A stretch of DNA of 64,000 bases from Bin55 sp965116055. GTDB lineage: Bacteria; Pseudomonadota; Gammaproteobacteria; Pseudomonadales; Azotimanducaceae. A program made the translations under genes and the position numbers. This document shows, piece by piece, positions 36,423 through 45,672 of the stretch (position 1 is the first letter of the stretch; each line of letters starts with the position of its first letter). The stretch covers positions 1,302,001 through 1,366,000 of the forward strand of contig OZ220466.1 in the NCBI GenBank assembly GCA_965116055.1, written 5' to 3'. The notes beneath the pieces are model-generated. The model saw nothing but the letters and a program-made list of their open reading frames with translations, had not been told where the DNA came from and made no database searches.

Positions 36423-37285
36423 GCCGTATGATCAAGGAATAGAGGAGGTAGTTTTTCTGCGAGATTGATACCAGTCAGCTTTTCCATCGTCTCAAACCAA
36501 CCAGGGTTGACGAAATTCACGTCAAGCAAGTAGGGGTACGCGATATCGACGGCACATGCGTGAATCCCAAGATCTAACAATTCGGTAGCAATCATGCGAA
36601 CGAGTGTTGTTTCGTCTTCAGTAGGTTCGCATAAGCTTGATGTTGACTCCGCACCAATATTGCCGCGTAATCCTGTTTTGATTTTTTGATACGCACCGAT
36701 CAATTCGCCCTTGGCCAAGAACCAGCGTTGCTCGCGGGCGGTCGAGATGCGTTGTTGCAATAAAACGTAATGTTGCCGCGCGAGATTTTCAATGATCTGT
36801 GGTAAGTTTGGGTCGCATGCCCTCAATGCAAACACATCTCTGCCGAAACTTCCCGCCGTAGGCTTTGCAACCCAGTCACCTCCTTGATATACGCGCTCAA
36901 GCAAAAATTTGACGTTTCTTGATACGACTTGAGGTGGTGAAACTTCGTGTAAACGCGTCATCGCAAGCGCCGCCTTGCTATGGTAGAACATGAAAGCGTC
37001 AATTGAATTTACGAATTTTGTTTGTTCAGCATGGCGCAAAAGCTGCATACGATCCAGAAAGGTTGCGCGGGGACCAAAGCCGAGCAACCAGATAAGGTCG
37101 AATGCGTCTACTGATAGTTCTTCATTGGTACCGCGCTGGAAGATTAAGCAACCTGAGTCGAGTACGAGATCGTTGTGATTTACAGTCTTGACGCTCCAGT
37201 CGGCATTGGTGAATGCCGAGCGAAAGCGAAGCGAGTTATCGGTATGTGAATCTTGTTCGTTACCGATGAGAAGTAGGCTTGGCAA
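36419..37285 (-). CDS. ATP-grasp family protein, glutathione synthetase/RimK-like
   Basis: 288 residues from TTG 37285. The N-terminal pre-ATP-grasp part begins PSLLLIGNEQDSHTD. The ATP-grasp core shows WVAKPTAGSFGRDVFAL (ATP-binding Lys and glycine loop), YVLLQQRISTAREQRWF, LRGNIGAEST and LLDVNFVNPGWFETM, where D-x-N-x-x-N-P-G-W matches the Mg-binding end of GshB and RimK. It probably ligates an amine to a carboxylate through an acyl phosphate, possibly an amino acid or peptide; too divergent to call glutathione synthetase (usually about 315 aa). It is divergent from nadA. Confidence 0.72.
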   Translation of the reverse strand: MPSLLLIGNEQDSHTDNSLRFRSAFTNADWSVKTVNHNDLVLDSGCLIFQRGTNEELSVDAFDLIWLLGFGPRATFLDRMQLLRHAEQTKFVNSIDAFMFYHSKAALAMTRLHEVSPPQVVSRNVKFLLERVYQGGDWVAKPTAGSFGRDVFALRACDPNLPQIIENLARQHYVLLQQRISTAREQRWFLAKGELIGAYQKIKTGLRGNIGAESTSSLCEPTEDETTLVRMIATELLDLGIHACAVDIAYPYLLDVNFVNPGWFETMEKLTGINLAEKLPPLFLDHTA

Positions 37286-37471
37286 TGAGGTTGGGTTGCG
37301 GCGCGTAGCGTGGGAAGTGTAGTGGCTTGATTTGACTTACTTTTGCTACAAGACGGTCTAAACAGCACTAATGGCGTGCTAAACCTACAAATCAACATCG
37401 TATTTAGGGCATACTCCTAATAGTTGTGCTAAATCGCGTAAAACTTGTTAAAGTTAAGCAACTGAACTGAC

Positions 37472-38530
37472 GTGTTACAGAGGGCTAGTACCATCCCCAC
37501 AGTCATTGAAAGAGATTTTGGACTTCAACCTGACGAAGTACCGCTTTATTTCCCGAAGAATTACCGAGATGATGAAAGAGAGCAGCTGAAAACTGAAATC
37601 AAGCAGCTGCTAGCAGAACTTGATGCAGTTTTAATTTCACACTATTACGTCGCTTCTGACGTGCAGGATCTTGCACTGGAAACGGGCGGGTGTGTTTCTG
37701 ATTCGTTAGAGATGGCCCGTTTTGGACGTGAGCACGATGCGACAACATTAGTTGTCGCGGGTGTGCGCTTTATGGGTGAGACTGCAAAAATCCTTTCGCC
37801 GACTAAACGCGTGCTCATGCCAACGCTTGCGGCGGAGTGTTCGCTTGATCTTGGTTGCCCACCCGATGAATTCAAGGCTTTCTGCGAACAATATCCTGAG
37901 CGTACTGTTGTTGTGTATGCCAATACATCGGTCGAGGTGAAAGCGCTGGCTGATTGGGTTGTTACCTCAAGCATCGGTTTGCAAATCGTTTCCCATCTTT
38001 CGAGTCAAGGCGAGAAATTGATTTGGGCACCAGATAAGCATTTAGGTAACTACATTCAAAGCAAAACAGGGGCGGATATGGTATTGTGGTCAGGTGCCTG
38101 TGTGGTACATGAAGAGTTCAAGTACCAAGCCTTGCTTGATATGAAAGCAGTGTATCCGAACGCAGGTATTCTCGTACACCCTGAATCCCCAGCGGCTGTG
38201 ATTGATATCGCGGATCGGGTCGGTTCGACTAGTCAAATTTTGAACGCTGCTACCGAACTTCCAATGGATACCTTTATTGTGGCAACCGATCGGGGATTAT
38301 TCCATCAACTACGACGTAAAAACCCTCAAAAAATATTTATCGAAGCGCCTACCGTAGGCGATGGGGCTACGTGTCGCGCATGCGCCCATTGTCCGTGGAT
38401 GGCTATGAATGAATTGCATGTGTTAAGGGATTCCTTGCGCTCCGCATCGAATGAGATTCTGGTCGACCCGGAAGTTGGCGCGCGAGCGATGAAGCCGTTA
38501 CAGCGGATGTTGGATTTCCCGCGTCCTTAA
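37472..38530 (+). CDS. nadA: Quinolinate synthase NadA
   Basis: 352 residues from GTG 37472. Condenses iminoaspartate with dihydroxyacetone phosphate in de novo NAD synthesis. Family blocks: AVLISHYYVASDVQDLALET, GCVSDSLEMARFG, VAGVRFMGETAKILSPTKRV, MPTLAAECSLD and IWAPDKHLGNYI. The 4Fe-4S ligands are the Cys in GGCVSDS, WSGACVVHEE and the ATCRACAHCPWMAMN region. nadB and nadC are not in the window. Its stop overlaps the bepA stop. Confidence 0.95.
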   Translation: MLQRASTIPTVIERDFGLQPDEVPLYFPKNYRDDEREQLKTEIKQLLAELDAVLISHYYVASDVQDLALETGGCVSDSLEMARFGREHDATTLVVAGVRFMGETAKILSPTKRVLMPTLAAECSLDLGCPPDEFKAFCEQYPERTVVVYANTSVEVKALADWVVTSSIGLQIVSHLSSQGEKLIWAPDKHLGNYIQSKTGADMVLWSGACVVHEEFKYQALLDMKAVYPNAGILVHPESPAAVIDIADRVGSTSQILNAATELPMDTFIVATDRGLFHQLRRKNPQKIFIEAPTVGDGATCRACAHCPWMAMNELHVLRDSLRSASNEILVDPEVGARAMKPLQRMLDFPRP

Positions 38531-39948
38531 CTTTCAGCAGCGCGTTCCGCTTCTGCGCGCACGTCCTGCAATCGTTGATCCAGAACCTGTGCTAAGCGGT
38601 TTCCTTCGTCCACGTGTTCGCGCGCCAGACGGAGTTGTATGAGAGTGTTTTTATAGTCGCCGCGTAACAGAAAAAACTCTGCGCGGGCCCGATGGACATC
38701 AACAACCATTTTCCCTAACCCCGCTGTTTCTGCTAACTGATACCAAATGTCGTGATCGTTGGGATAGCGCTTGGTAAGGTCCCATAGATAGTTAACGGCT
38801 TCATCGTTCCGGTTCGCTCGCGATAACGCCCGGGCCAAAAAAATTGTGAGTGGCTGATTGTTTGGGTATTTACGTAATTTTGATTCGAGTAGCTCAATGG
38901 CTTGACTATGACGATCGGCTTCTATCAATATGTCCGCGTAGCTTCCGATAACCACAATGTGATTCGGTAACCGTTCATAAAGCGGCTGGATGGTTTCGAT
39001 TGCTCGTTCATGCTGCGAACTCATCGAGAGTGCGATCGCTTTTAGATAAGGCTTCCCTTGTGCTTCCGCAGTGACGGCCGTTTCCCTAGGATTGGTGATA
39101 AAACGACTGTCGACGCGTTCACGAATCACTTCGTAATCAATCGCATCGCGGAAGATGCCGCGAGGTTTTTTGGCGGCCTCGCTACGCATATCTGAGATCC
39201 GATTTTGCGTCATGGGGTGCGTGCTAATGTATTCGGGAATTTCGCGTCGAAAGCGCGCTGACTGCTGCATTTGTTCGAACATCCGCGCCGCACCGAAGGG
39301 ATCGAACCCGGCACGTGTGAGTGTATTGAGCCCAACACGATCCGCTTCGCGTTCTTGCGCACGGGAATAACCTAGCGTAACAGCGTCCGCGAGTGCGTTG
39401 GCGCCGAGCATTGTTGCTAGGCCTGCATCGGTCGCACCGGCCGCAATGATGGCGACAGATGTAACGTAACCGACGAGATTGCGAAATGTAGAGAGTTTCT
39501 GCCTTTCCAATCGTCTCGCGTAATGTCGCTGGCTAAGGTGCGCTAGTTCGTGTGCAACCACGGATGCAAACTCGTGGACATCACCTGCCATTGAAATGAG
39601 GCCGAGATTAATGCCGATAATACCGCCTGGCGCGGCAAATGCATTAAATTCTGCTGATTTGACCACAACTGGCCGCAGCTCGACCAGGGACAAATCGGAA
39701 TGTTCAGCAAGACGATAGCAATATTTATGTACGACGTACTTAATGAGGGGGTCGCTTTCCAGCGGTACGACGCTTCGAATTTGCTGGAGTACGATCTTGC
39801 CCATCGCCTCTTCTTCGTGCGGTGAGAGAATAGAAGAGCTGCCATCACCTAATGTCGGCAGTTGATGCGTGTCTGAACTAGTAGCTGTAGCTAGCAACGC
39901 AACGAAACCTAGAAGGACTGTGCGCCAGCCTTTGCGATGTAAGAACAC
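38527..39948 (-). CDS. bepA: BepA/YfgC-type periplasmic M48 metalloprotease with TPR repeats
   Basis: 473 residues from GTG 39948 with a signal peptide (TVLLGFVALLATATSSDT). M48 domain: FNAFAAPGGIIGINLGLI, zinc motif VVAHELAHLSQRHYA (HExxH) and the third ligand in QEREADRVGLNTL. The C-terminal half (about 280-470) holds TPR repeats (PYLKAIALSMSSQHERAIE, QPLTIFLARALSRANRNDEA). BepA degrades stalled LptD or BamA substrates and assists outer-membrane assembly, which fits with bamC a few genes away. Confidence 0.9.
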   Translation of the reverse strand: MFLHRKGWRTVLLGFVALLATATSSDTHQLPTLGDGSSSILSPHEEEAMGKIVLQQIRSVVPLESDPLIKYVVHKYCYRLAEHSDLSLVELRPVVVKSAEFNAFAAPGGIIGINLGLISMAGDVHEFASVVAHELAHLSQRHYARRLERQKLSTFRNLVGYVTSVAIIAAGATDAGLATMLGANALADAVTLGYSRAQEREADRVGLNTLTRAGFDPFGAARMFEQMQQSARFRREIPEYISTHPMTQNRISDMRSEAAKKPRGIFRDAIDYEVIRERVDSRFITNPRETAVTAEAQGKPYLKAIALSMSSQHERAIETIQPLYERLPNHIVVIGSYADILIEADRHSQAIELLESKLRKYPNNQPLTIFLARALSRANRNDEAVNYLWDLTKRYPNDHDIWYQLAETAGLGKMVVDVHRARAEFFLLRGDYKNTLIQLRLAREHVDEGNRLAQVLDQRLQDVRAEAERAAES

Positions 39949-40081
39949 TATAACTTTAACTTTGGATCCATTACCCTTTGCATCGAAAACATAGGGGTTG
40001 CATCATCCATTCATTGGACATAAGTTATAAGACTGCAATTAGACTTAATCGTTGTCATCGCAGTTTGTAAAAATTTCCAGT

Positions 40082-40324
40082 ATGACGAATGTCGATGCAA
40101 TCGTATTAGATGTTAAGGGATTGAATTGTCCCATGCCGCTGTTGAAAGCGAAGCGTACTCTGAACGGTATGGCTGTTGGCGAGCGGCTTCGTGTTCATGC
40201 AACCGATCCGGGCTCCATGCGAGATTTCACGGTGTTCGCTAAACAAGCAGGACATGATTTGCTCGAAGCTTATGAAGACAAAGGAGTTTTTAACTATCTA
40301 TTAGTCAAAAACGCACGCGCTTGA
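40082..40324 (+). CDS. tusA: TusA family sulfur carrier protein
   Basis: 80 residues from ATG 40082. The N-terminal C-P-x-P motif in DVKGLNCPMPLLKAKRTL carries the persulfide Cys; then DPGSMRDFTVFAKQAGHDLL is typical. It hands sulfur to tRNA 2-thiolation or other pathways. The partial operon perM-dapA-bamC follows: its TGA overlaps the next ATG. Whether it is TusA proper or a paralogue cannot be decided, because tusBCDE are not visible. Confidence 0.88.
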   Translation: MTNVDAIVLDVKGLNCPMPLLKAKRTLNGMAVGERLRVHATDPGSMRDFTVFAKQAGHDLLEAYEDKGVFNYLLVKNARA

Positions 40325-41439
40325 TGTCCATCGCCGACATTCTCCGAACTTGGACCAACCGAGTTTTCGGACACAGCGAAGCGCTCGTGCTTCTTGCGCT
40401 GATTGCGGTGGCAATGACGTTATTACTGACGGTCGGCGTCTACCTCGCACCCGTTATTGCCGGCATGATCGTTGCGTTTGCGCTACATAGCGTAGTAAAG
40501 CGGCTTGAAATCTGGCACGTTCCGCGTCTATTAGCCATAGTTGGCGTACTCTTGTTGTTTATAGGCGCAGTTATCGCACTGTTCGTGCTGATATTGCCGC
40601 TTGTATGGACGCAATTACAGAACCTTGTATCGCAGTTACCCCAATTAGTTGACGCATTGAGCATTGTTGTGACGGACTTTGCTGAAAGTTATCCGCAATT
40701 GGTTCCTGTTGCGCTTCTTGATTCAATCAACGTAACGGCGCAAGAACAGCTTACAAATTTAGGGGGGCAAGTAATACAGCAAATAGTGCAGCAACTACCG
40801 AATCTGGTTGGTTTGCTCATATTCATCCTGCTCGTGCCAATTTGCTTGTTCTTTTTTCTCAAAGATCATGAACTCATGGTTAACTATGTCAGCCGTATTC
40901 TGCCGCAAGACCGTCCCTTGCTTGACGCCGTCGGGCGAGAATCGCTCGCGCAATTTGGCAATTACATTCGTGGTAAATTGCTGGAAATACTCATCGTAGG
41001 CGTTGTTTGTTACGTTGTATTTGCGTTCTTTGGCTTGCAATTCGCTGCATTGCTAAGTCTGCTCGTTGGCCTATCCGTGATTGTGCCTTTTGTGGGCGCG
41101 GCTGTCGTCACCGTACCCGTGGTCATTGTGGGGTTGGTGCAATTCGGATGGACTTGGGACTTTTTCTACGTTATTTGCGCCTATACCGTGATTCAAGCGC
41201 TTGATGGCAACGTCCTTGTGCCGCTGTTGTTCAAGCAAGCGAACGATCTGCATCCCGTCGCGATTGTCGTAGCGGTCTTGACTTTTGGTGGATTGTGGGG
41301 TGTGTGGGGCGTTTTTTTCGCGATCCCGCTGGCGACCTTCATTCTAGCCGTCATAAACGCATGGCCAACTAAAATTTCGGCTAGCATGGAGGCGGCAGAG
41401 CCTCCCTCGGAACTTCACGATAAGCAAGCGTTGCATTGA
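40324..41439 (+). CDS. AI-2E/PerM family membrane transporter
   Basis: 371 residues with about eight hydrophobic segments: LVLLALIAVAMTLLLTVGVY and LAIVGVLLLFIGAVIALFVL near the N terminus, a loop with many Gln/Leu, then LVGLLIFILLVPICLFFFLK and three to four further helices. GNYIRGKLLEILIVGVVCYV and a PLLFKQANDLHPVAIVVAVL block are typical of the AI-2 exporter-like family. The substrate is unknown. Stop and start overlap on both sides (tusA upstream, dapA downstream). Confidence 0.88.
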   Translation: MSIADILRTWTNRVFGHSEALVLLALIAVAMTLLLTVGVYLAPVIAGMIVAFALHSVVKRLEIWHVPRLLAIVGVLLLFIGAVIALFVLILPLVWTQLQNLVSQLPQLVDALSIVVTDFAESYPQLVPVALLDSINVTAQEQLTNLGGQVIQQIVQQLPNLVGLLIFILLVPICLFFFLKDHELMVNYVSRILPQDRPLLDAVGRESLAQFGNYIRGKLLEILIVGVVCYVVFAFFGLQFAALLSLLVGLSVIVPFVGAAVVTVPVVIVGLVQFGWTWDFFYVICAYTVIQALDGNVLVPLLFKQANDLHPVAIVVAVLTFGGLWGVWGVFFAIPLATFILAVINAWPTKISASMEAAEPPSELHDKQALH

Positions 41440-42326
41440 TGAGTCAAGTCGAACTCAAAGGTAGTTTAGTCGCGATAGTGACTCCTATGAAAACGAGCGG
41501 CGAAGTGGATTTCAGTTCGCTTGACAATTTGATTGATTGGCACCTGGCATCTGGCACTAACGGTATCGTGCCGGTCGGCACCACAGGCGAATCGGCGACG
41601 TTAAACGTGCGCGAGCACCTCCAGGTGATCGAACACACGTTACGACGGGTTGACGGACGGATTCCGGTTATTGCCGGCACCGGGGCGAACGCAACCGCCG
41701 AGGCGATCGAGTTGACACGCGATGCGAAGGTTGTCGGTGCTGATGCATGTCTGTCAGTCACGCCATACTATAACAAGCCGACACAGGAGGGGTTGTATCG
41801 GCATTACTGCGAAATCGCATCGCACGTTGATGTGCCCATCGTGTTGTATAACGTACCGCCACGTACTGCGTGCGACATGTCGGCGGAAACGGTGGCGCGT
41901 TTAGCGCCGATTCCGCAAATCATCGGTATCAAAGAAGCATGCGGTAGTGCAGAACGCGTGCGTGAAATCCGCGCCTTAGTATCAGACGACTTCATCATTT
42001 TGTCGGGCGAGGACGCGCAGACCCTGACCATGTTTTCCTATGGTGCGGTTGGAACCATTTCGGTAACGGCGAACGTCGTTCCTGCCATGATGTCCAACTT
42101 TTGTGCGGCTTGCCTTAGCGGGGATCATGCCTTGGCGGCGAGCTTGGATGCACAACTACAACCGATACACGAGATATTGTTTTGTGAGACAAGTCCAATT
42201 CCTACCAAGTGGGCATTGAATCGAATTGGACGGATAGCGGATGGCATTCGGCTTCCACTTACGTCACTTTCCGAGTCTCATCATGAGGAGATATGCAAGC
42301 GCTTACGTGCAATTGGTGCGTTATGA
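41439..42326 (+). CDS. dapA: 4-hydroxy-tetrahydrodipicolinate synthase DapA
   Basis: 295 residues. First step of the lysine/diaminopimelate branch, condensing pyruvate with aspartate semialdehyde. GSLVAIVTPMKTSGEVDF, VGTTGESATLN, VIAGTGANATAEAIELT, catalytic Tyr in VLYNVPPRTACDM and the Schiff-base Lys in IIGIKEACGSAERV. The start ATG overlaps the perM stop by one base, and the stop overlaps bamC by four. Gene order dapA-bamC is conserved in gammaproteobacteria. Confidence 0.95.
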   Translation: MSQVELKGSLVAIVTPMKTSGEVDFSSLDNLIDWHLASGTNGIVPVGTTGESATLNVREHLQVIEHTLRRVDGRIPVIAGTGANATAEAIELTRDAKVVGADACLSVTPYYNKPTQEGLYRHYCEIASHVDVPIVLYNVPPRTACDMSAETVARLAPIPQIIGIKEACGSAERVREIRALVSDDFIILSGEDAQTLTMFSYGAVGTISVTANVVPAMMSNFCAACLSGDHALAASLDAQLQPIHEILFCETSPIPTKWALNRIGRIADGIRLPLTSLSESHHEEICKRLRAIGAL

Positions 42327-43432
42327 AGCGTAGGGTGCTGGCGGTAGTCACCGTTGCTTGCGTATCGCTGACTCTTATAGGTTGCGGGCTAGTCAAACGA
42401 TCATTCGGCATGATGGTCAATGAGCGCGATAACTACCTTGAAGCCCAAGAAAACGAAAAGATTGATGTACCGTCCGATTTGGAAGGGTTGCGGATCGTAG
42501 ACATTTGGGAAATTCCTGATATTGAGGAAATTCCGGCTGCGAAGTACTACCCCAACGCAGCTCCAAGGCCTGTTTCAATTGTTGGCGACGCCGACCCGGA
42601 TCTCATCAGGATCCAGATGTTAGGGGATCGTCGCTGGATGGTTATTCAGCGAAAACCCGATACTGTTTGGCCGCTCGTCAGGCAGTTTCTCACGTTTTAT
42701 GCGATTGAAGTGGAGTCTGAGAAACCCGCGGAAGGGGTTATTGTGACGAAACCGTTGGAACTCCTGTCGAGTAATAGCGACAGTATGGTTCACACTGCGA
42801 TTCGCACAGAAAATCCTGATGCCGATGACGATGATCGCTTGATGTTTCGTGTCGAACAAGGTATGCGACGGGGATCGTCGGAAGTGCATCTGCAATACGT
42901 TGCGAGCGCCGATATGGTGAAATATGTCGACTGGCGTCTGCCTTCCAAGCAGAGCGAGGCCACCAGCGCGGTTTTGCGTCAACTTGCGCAGTTCGAAGTT
43001 GACGATGTGAGCGACGAGGCGGTATCAAGAATCGGTCAAGATGTTGCCACGCTACCCAAGATCGAGTTGTTGCGAGACGATCTTGGTTTCCCCTCGCTTC
43101 GTTTTAACGTCGACTTCGAGCGCGCTTGGGCAACCATACTTGCTGCGTTGGAACGAAGCCCGTACGGTATCGTTACAAGAGACGCGGATACACGGTTAAT
43201 CGAACTTGATGTTGATGAAGATAAGCTTAGTCGCTTGCAACGAGAAGAACTTGATGTATTGTTGGACGAAATCAGAAAACAGAAAGAAGAGGATGAACCA
43301 ATTGTTGTTCAATTGGAAGTAAGGCCTTTTGAGCAATCTAACGATATCAAAATAAAGCGGTCGGACGGCAAGGAACTGACGTTGGATCTAGCAGAGCATT
43401 TCTTACTGGCCATTCAGCAGTTCGCATTATGA
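42323..43432 (+). CDS. bamC: Outer membrane assembly lipoprotein BamC
   Basis: 369 residues from ATG 42323 (ATGA overlap with dapA). Lipoprotein signal VLAVVTVACVSLTLIGC with the lipobox. After the lipid anchor, the sequence ERDNYLEAQENEKIDVP is the family's unstructured N terminus that contacts BamD, followed by two helix-grip domains (around DRRWMVIQRKPDTVWPLVRQ and LRFNVDFERAWATILAALE). It belongs to the BAM complex inserting outer-membrane proteins. Sequence identity is low outside these blocks, but the position after dapA supports the call. Confidence 0.85.
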   Translation: MKRRVLAVVTVACVSLTLIGCGLVKRSFGMMVNERDNYLEAQENEKIDVPSDLEGLRIVDIWEIPDIEEIPAAKYYPNAAPRPVSIVGDADPDLIRIQMLGDRRWMVIQRKPDTVWPLVRQFLTFYAIEVESEKPAEGVIVTKPLELLSSNSDSMVHTAIRTENPDADDDDRLMFRVEQGMRRGSSEVHLQYVASADMVKYVDWRLPSKQSEATSAVLRQLAQFEVDDVSDEAVSRIGQDVATLPKIELLRDDLGFPSLRFNVDFERAWATILAALERSPYGIVTRDADTRLIELDVDEDKLSRLQREELDVLLDEIRKQKEEDEPIVVQLEVRPFEQSNDIKIKRSDGKELTLDLAEHFLLAIQQFAL

Positions 43433-43448
43433 AGACAAGGAGTGTCAC

Positions 43449-44249
43449 GTGCCGAAAATGGATTTTTCATCGCTTGGAAGCGGCAGTAGCGGCAATGGAA
43501 CAGTTATTCGAGCTGCCAATACGACTTTGCTCATTGATTGTGGTTTTTCGCGTATTGAAGTCGAAAGACGGCTCTTGGCACGGGGGCTATCAATAGATAA
43601 ACTGGACGCGGTATTAGTGACGCACGAGCACGGCGACCACTTGAAGGGCATCGCGACCCTAGCTAGACGAGATGGCGTGCCTATTTTTGCTTCCCAAGGA
43701 ACGATTGATGTGTTGCGTAGACGAGATCACCGGTTTGAAGCGATTGAGCAACTGGTAAACGAAGTTGAAGCGGGAAGTGCATTCCGAGTTAAAGATATTG
43801 CAGTGCATCCAATTGACGTACCGCATGATGTCAATGAACCCATGCAGTTTGTCTGTCGGTTCGCGGGCGTAGCCGTAGGCGTTCTAACGGACTGCGGCAG
43901 TTTTACGGACCGCATGGTTCAACACTATAGTGGTATCAACGGTTTATTACTCGAGTCGAATCACGACACCGACATGTTACAGAGCGGACCGTATCCACCA
44001 CAGCTCAAACGGCGGGTCGGCGGTGATCTCGGTCACTTGAGTAATCGTCAATCACGTGAATTTGCGCAACGCATCCACCATCCCAATTTACAGCAGTTAG
44101 TGCTCGGGCACATTAGCTTACAAAACAACGATCATTCCCTCATTGCACAGGAGTTCAATGAGATTCCGAACAGTACTGCCATTAGCTACGCAACACAAGA
44201 ATGGGGTACGGATTGGTTGAGCGTTACAGCTGGCGGAGAATACGCTTGA
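43449..44249 (+). CDS. Metallo-beta-lactamase fold hydrolase (YycJ/WalJ-like)
   Basis: 266 residues from GTG 43449, with AAGGAG upstream. MBL motifs: FSSLGSGSSGNGTVIRA at the N terminus, LLIDCGFS, VTHEHGDHLKG (H-x-H-x-D-H), VPHDVNEP, GVLTDCGS with the Asp, LLLESNHD and VLGHIS. The N-terminal SLGSGSSGN motif is typical of the WalJ/YycJ group, whose members are proposed dsDNA exonucleases. It stands after bamC as in Pseudomonas, where purC follows; purC is absent here. Confidence 0.88.
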   Translation: MPKMDFSSLGSGSSGNGTVIRAANTTLLIDCGFSRIEVERRLLARGLSIDKLDAVLVTHEHGDHLKGIATLARRDGVPIFASQGTIDVLRRRDHRFEAIEQLVNEVEAGSAFRVKDIAVHPIDVPHDVNEPMQFVCRFAGVAVGVLTDCGSFTDRMVQHYSGINGLLLESNHDTDMLQSGPYPPQLKRRVGGDLGHLSNRQSREFAQRIHHPNLQQLVLGHISLQNNDHSLIAQEFNEIPNSTAISYATQEWGTDWLSVTAGGEYA

Positions 44250-44265
44250 GCCCACGGTTTGTGAA

Positions 44266-45084
44266 GTGTCTCACGCTATAGCACGCCGAGGTGCATTGCT
44301 GTTCCTCATCGGCACTTTGGGCTTGCCGATCTTTGCTCAGGAATGTGAAGAACTAGAAGGCGAAGATCTAACTGTCTGTTTAACCCTGATGGTCTGTATG
44401 GCGCTGGAGAAGGATAAAGCGCGTAACCAGTGCTTAGAGGTAGCTCGGCAAGTTCTAGATAAGCACGATGCCCAGCGAGCGGCTAAAAAGCAAGAATCGG
44501 AGCCGAAGGATCCGCCAGCTGGCATGCATGAGACTGCCCAGGACGCGGTAGAGGACAAAGTTGAAGCATCATCGACACAGACGCCGGCGACGGAGCCACA
44601 TGAAGAGAGGCCTGGCGCTTCCGCGTATGACGAGGAGAAGATAAAGGAAACAGTAGTGTCCGAGGCCAAGCCGGAATCAGAGAAGCGACGATGGTTTTCA
44701 TGGATTCGCCGAAGCAAAAGGAATGATGGCGAAGAATCAGCAAACGCGAAATCCGACCCGGAATTTACCAGTGACGGTGTGCCGAAGCAATTTGCAGCAA
44801 CGGTCGTGGATGTCACAAAGACGAGCTACAACGATGCACTGGTCGTTTTGAGCAACCGCTATGTCTTCGTTATTAATCGAGCGCTGCAAAGTCGAATTGA
44901 GCCAGGCGATGTGATTGTTGCGAGAAAGAAAGAAGGATTAAGCGGTCGACGTAGCTTTTTGTTCTATGGACGCGGTGCGAGTGTAGACGCACATCGTATC
45001 GACTGCAGTCACGTCGACCCGTCGAAACAGACCAGGGCGCGATGTGCATACGCTACACAACAGTTGGGCACTACTGCGCTTTAA
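44266..45084 (+). CDS. Secreted hypothetical protein with acidic linker
   Basis: 272 residues from GTG 44266. Signal peptide (ALLFLIGTLGLPIFAQ), then a small Cys-containing domain (QECEELEGEDLTVC, MVCMALEKDKARNQC) whose cysteines probably pair in the periplasm. Residues about 75-165 are a low-complexity acidic and Pro/Ser-rich linker. The C-terminal part (about 170-272; AATVVDVTKTSYNDALVVLS) looks like a beta-rich domain, with a final Cys pair in IDCSH and RARCAYA. No family recognised. It is probably the last gene of the dapA-bamC-MBL operon (gap 16 nt). Confidence 0.65.
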   Translation: MSHAIARRGALLFLIGTLGLPIFAQECEELEGEDLTVCLTLMVCMALEKDKARNQCLEVARQVLDKHDAQRAAKKQESEPKDPPAGMHETAQDAVEDKVEASSTQTPATEPHEERPGASAYDEEKIKETVVSEAKPESEKRRWFSWIRRSKRNDGEESANAKSDPEFTSDGVPKQFAATVVDVTKTSYNDALVVLSNRYVFVINRALQSRIEPGDVIVARKKEGLSGRRSFLFYGRGASVDAHRIDCSHVDPSKQTRARCAYATQQLGTTAL

Positions 45085-45105
45085 GCAAGCTACAATTTCT
45101 GACAT

Positions 45106-45196
45106 GGAGAGGTGCCAGAGTTGGTCGAATGGGCTTGACTCGAAATCAAGAGTGTCCTTTTGGGCACCCAGGGTTCGAATCCCTGCCTCTCCGCCA
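45106..45196 (+). tRNA. tRNA-Ser (anticodon CGA)
   Basis: Acceptor GGAGAGG pairs with CCTCTCC; D arm follows; anticodon stem CTTGA/TCAAG encloses loop CTCGAAA, giving anticodon CGA; long class II variable arm; T arm GGGTTCGAATCCC; discriminator G and encoded CCA. 91 nt. A TACAAT (45091-45096) 10 nt upstream could be the -10 box, without a clear -35. Gene-poor DNA follows directly. Confidence 0.97.
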
Positions 45197-45672
45197 TCCG
45201 CCACATTGGCATCATAGTTATCGTTTTGCAATGTAATGTATTGAGTAGGGACTAACGATACGACGATAGGCACATTTCCCCTTTAAGGTATTGATGTGTA
45301 AATAGATGCAGCTGTGACATCGTGAATTAGCTGAAATTTAGGATAATCTTGAAAACCTATGTGTGTTTCGGTTGGAGCATCGGATGTTGTAAGCGTTTCC
45401 AGTCCGGGGTGGCCCTGAAGTCCTATTTGTCAACACTATTGCAACACGACGACAAGTCCCGCAAAATATTTCACGCGATCATAGAAGTGGCCTCAAAATG
45501 GGACAGATCGTTAAGGTATATTCCATCGTCTGATAGAGGAATGTAGATAAGCGGGAAGCACAGCATCGGTCTGCAGGGAGCGGAAGGCGAAGATCGCGCT
45601 TGACCTGCTAAGGGACAATCGGACGTTAGATTTCCTCGCGACGACGGGTGCGTCCGAATCAAGGAAGTGATA
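45197..45672. other. Gene-poor stretch after tRNA-Ser
   Basis: About 475 bases. Short plus frame 45349-45546 and minus frame 45471-45776 overlap each other, have no ribosome site and match no family I know. I looked for a second copy of the tRNA 3' end that would mark an integration site and did not see one. Probably decayed or foreign DNA. Confidence 0.35.
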
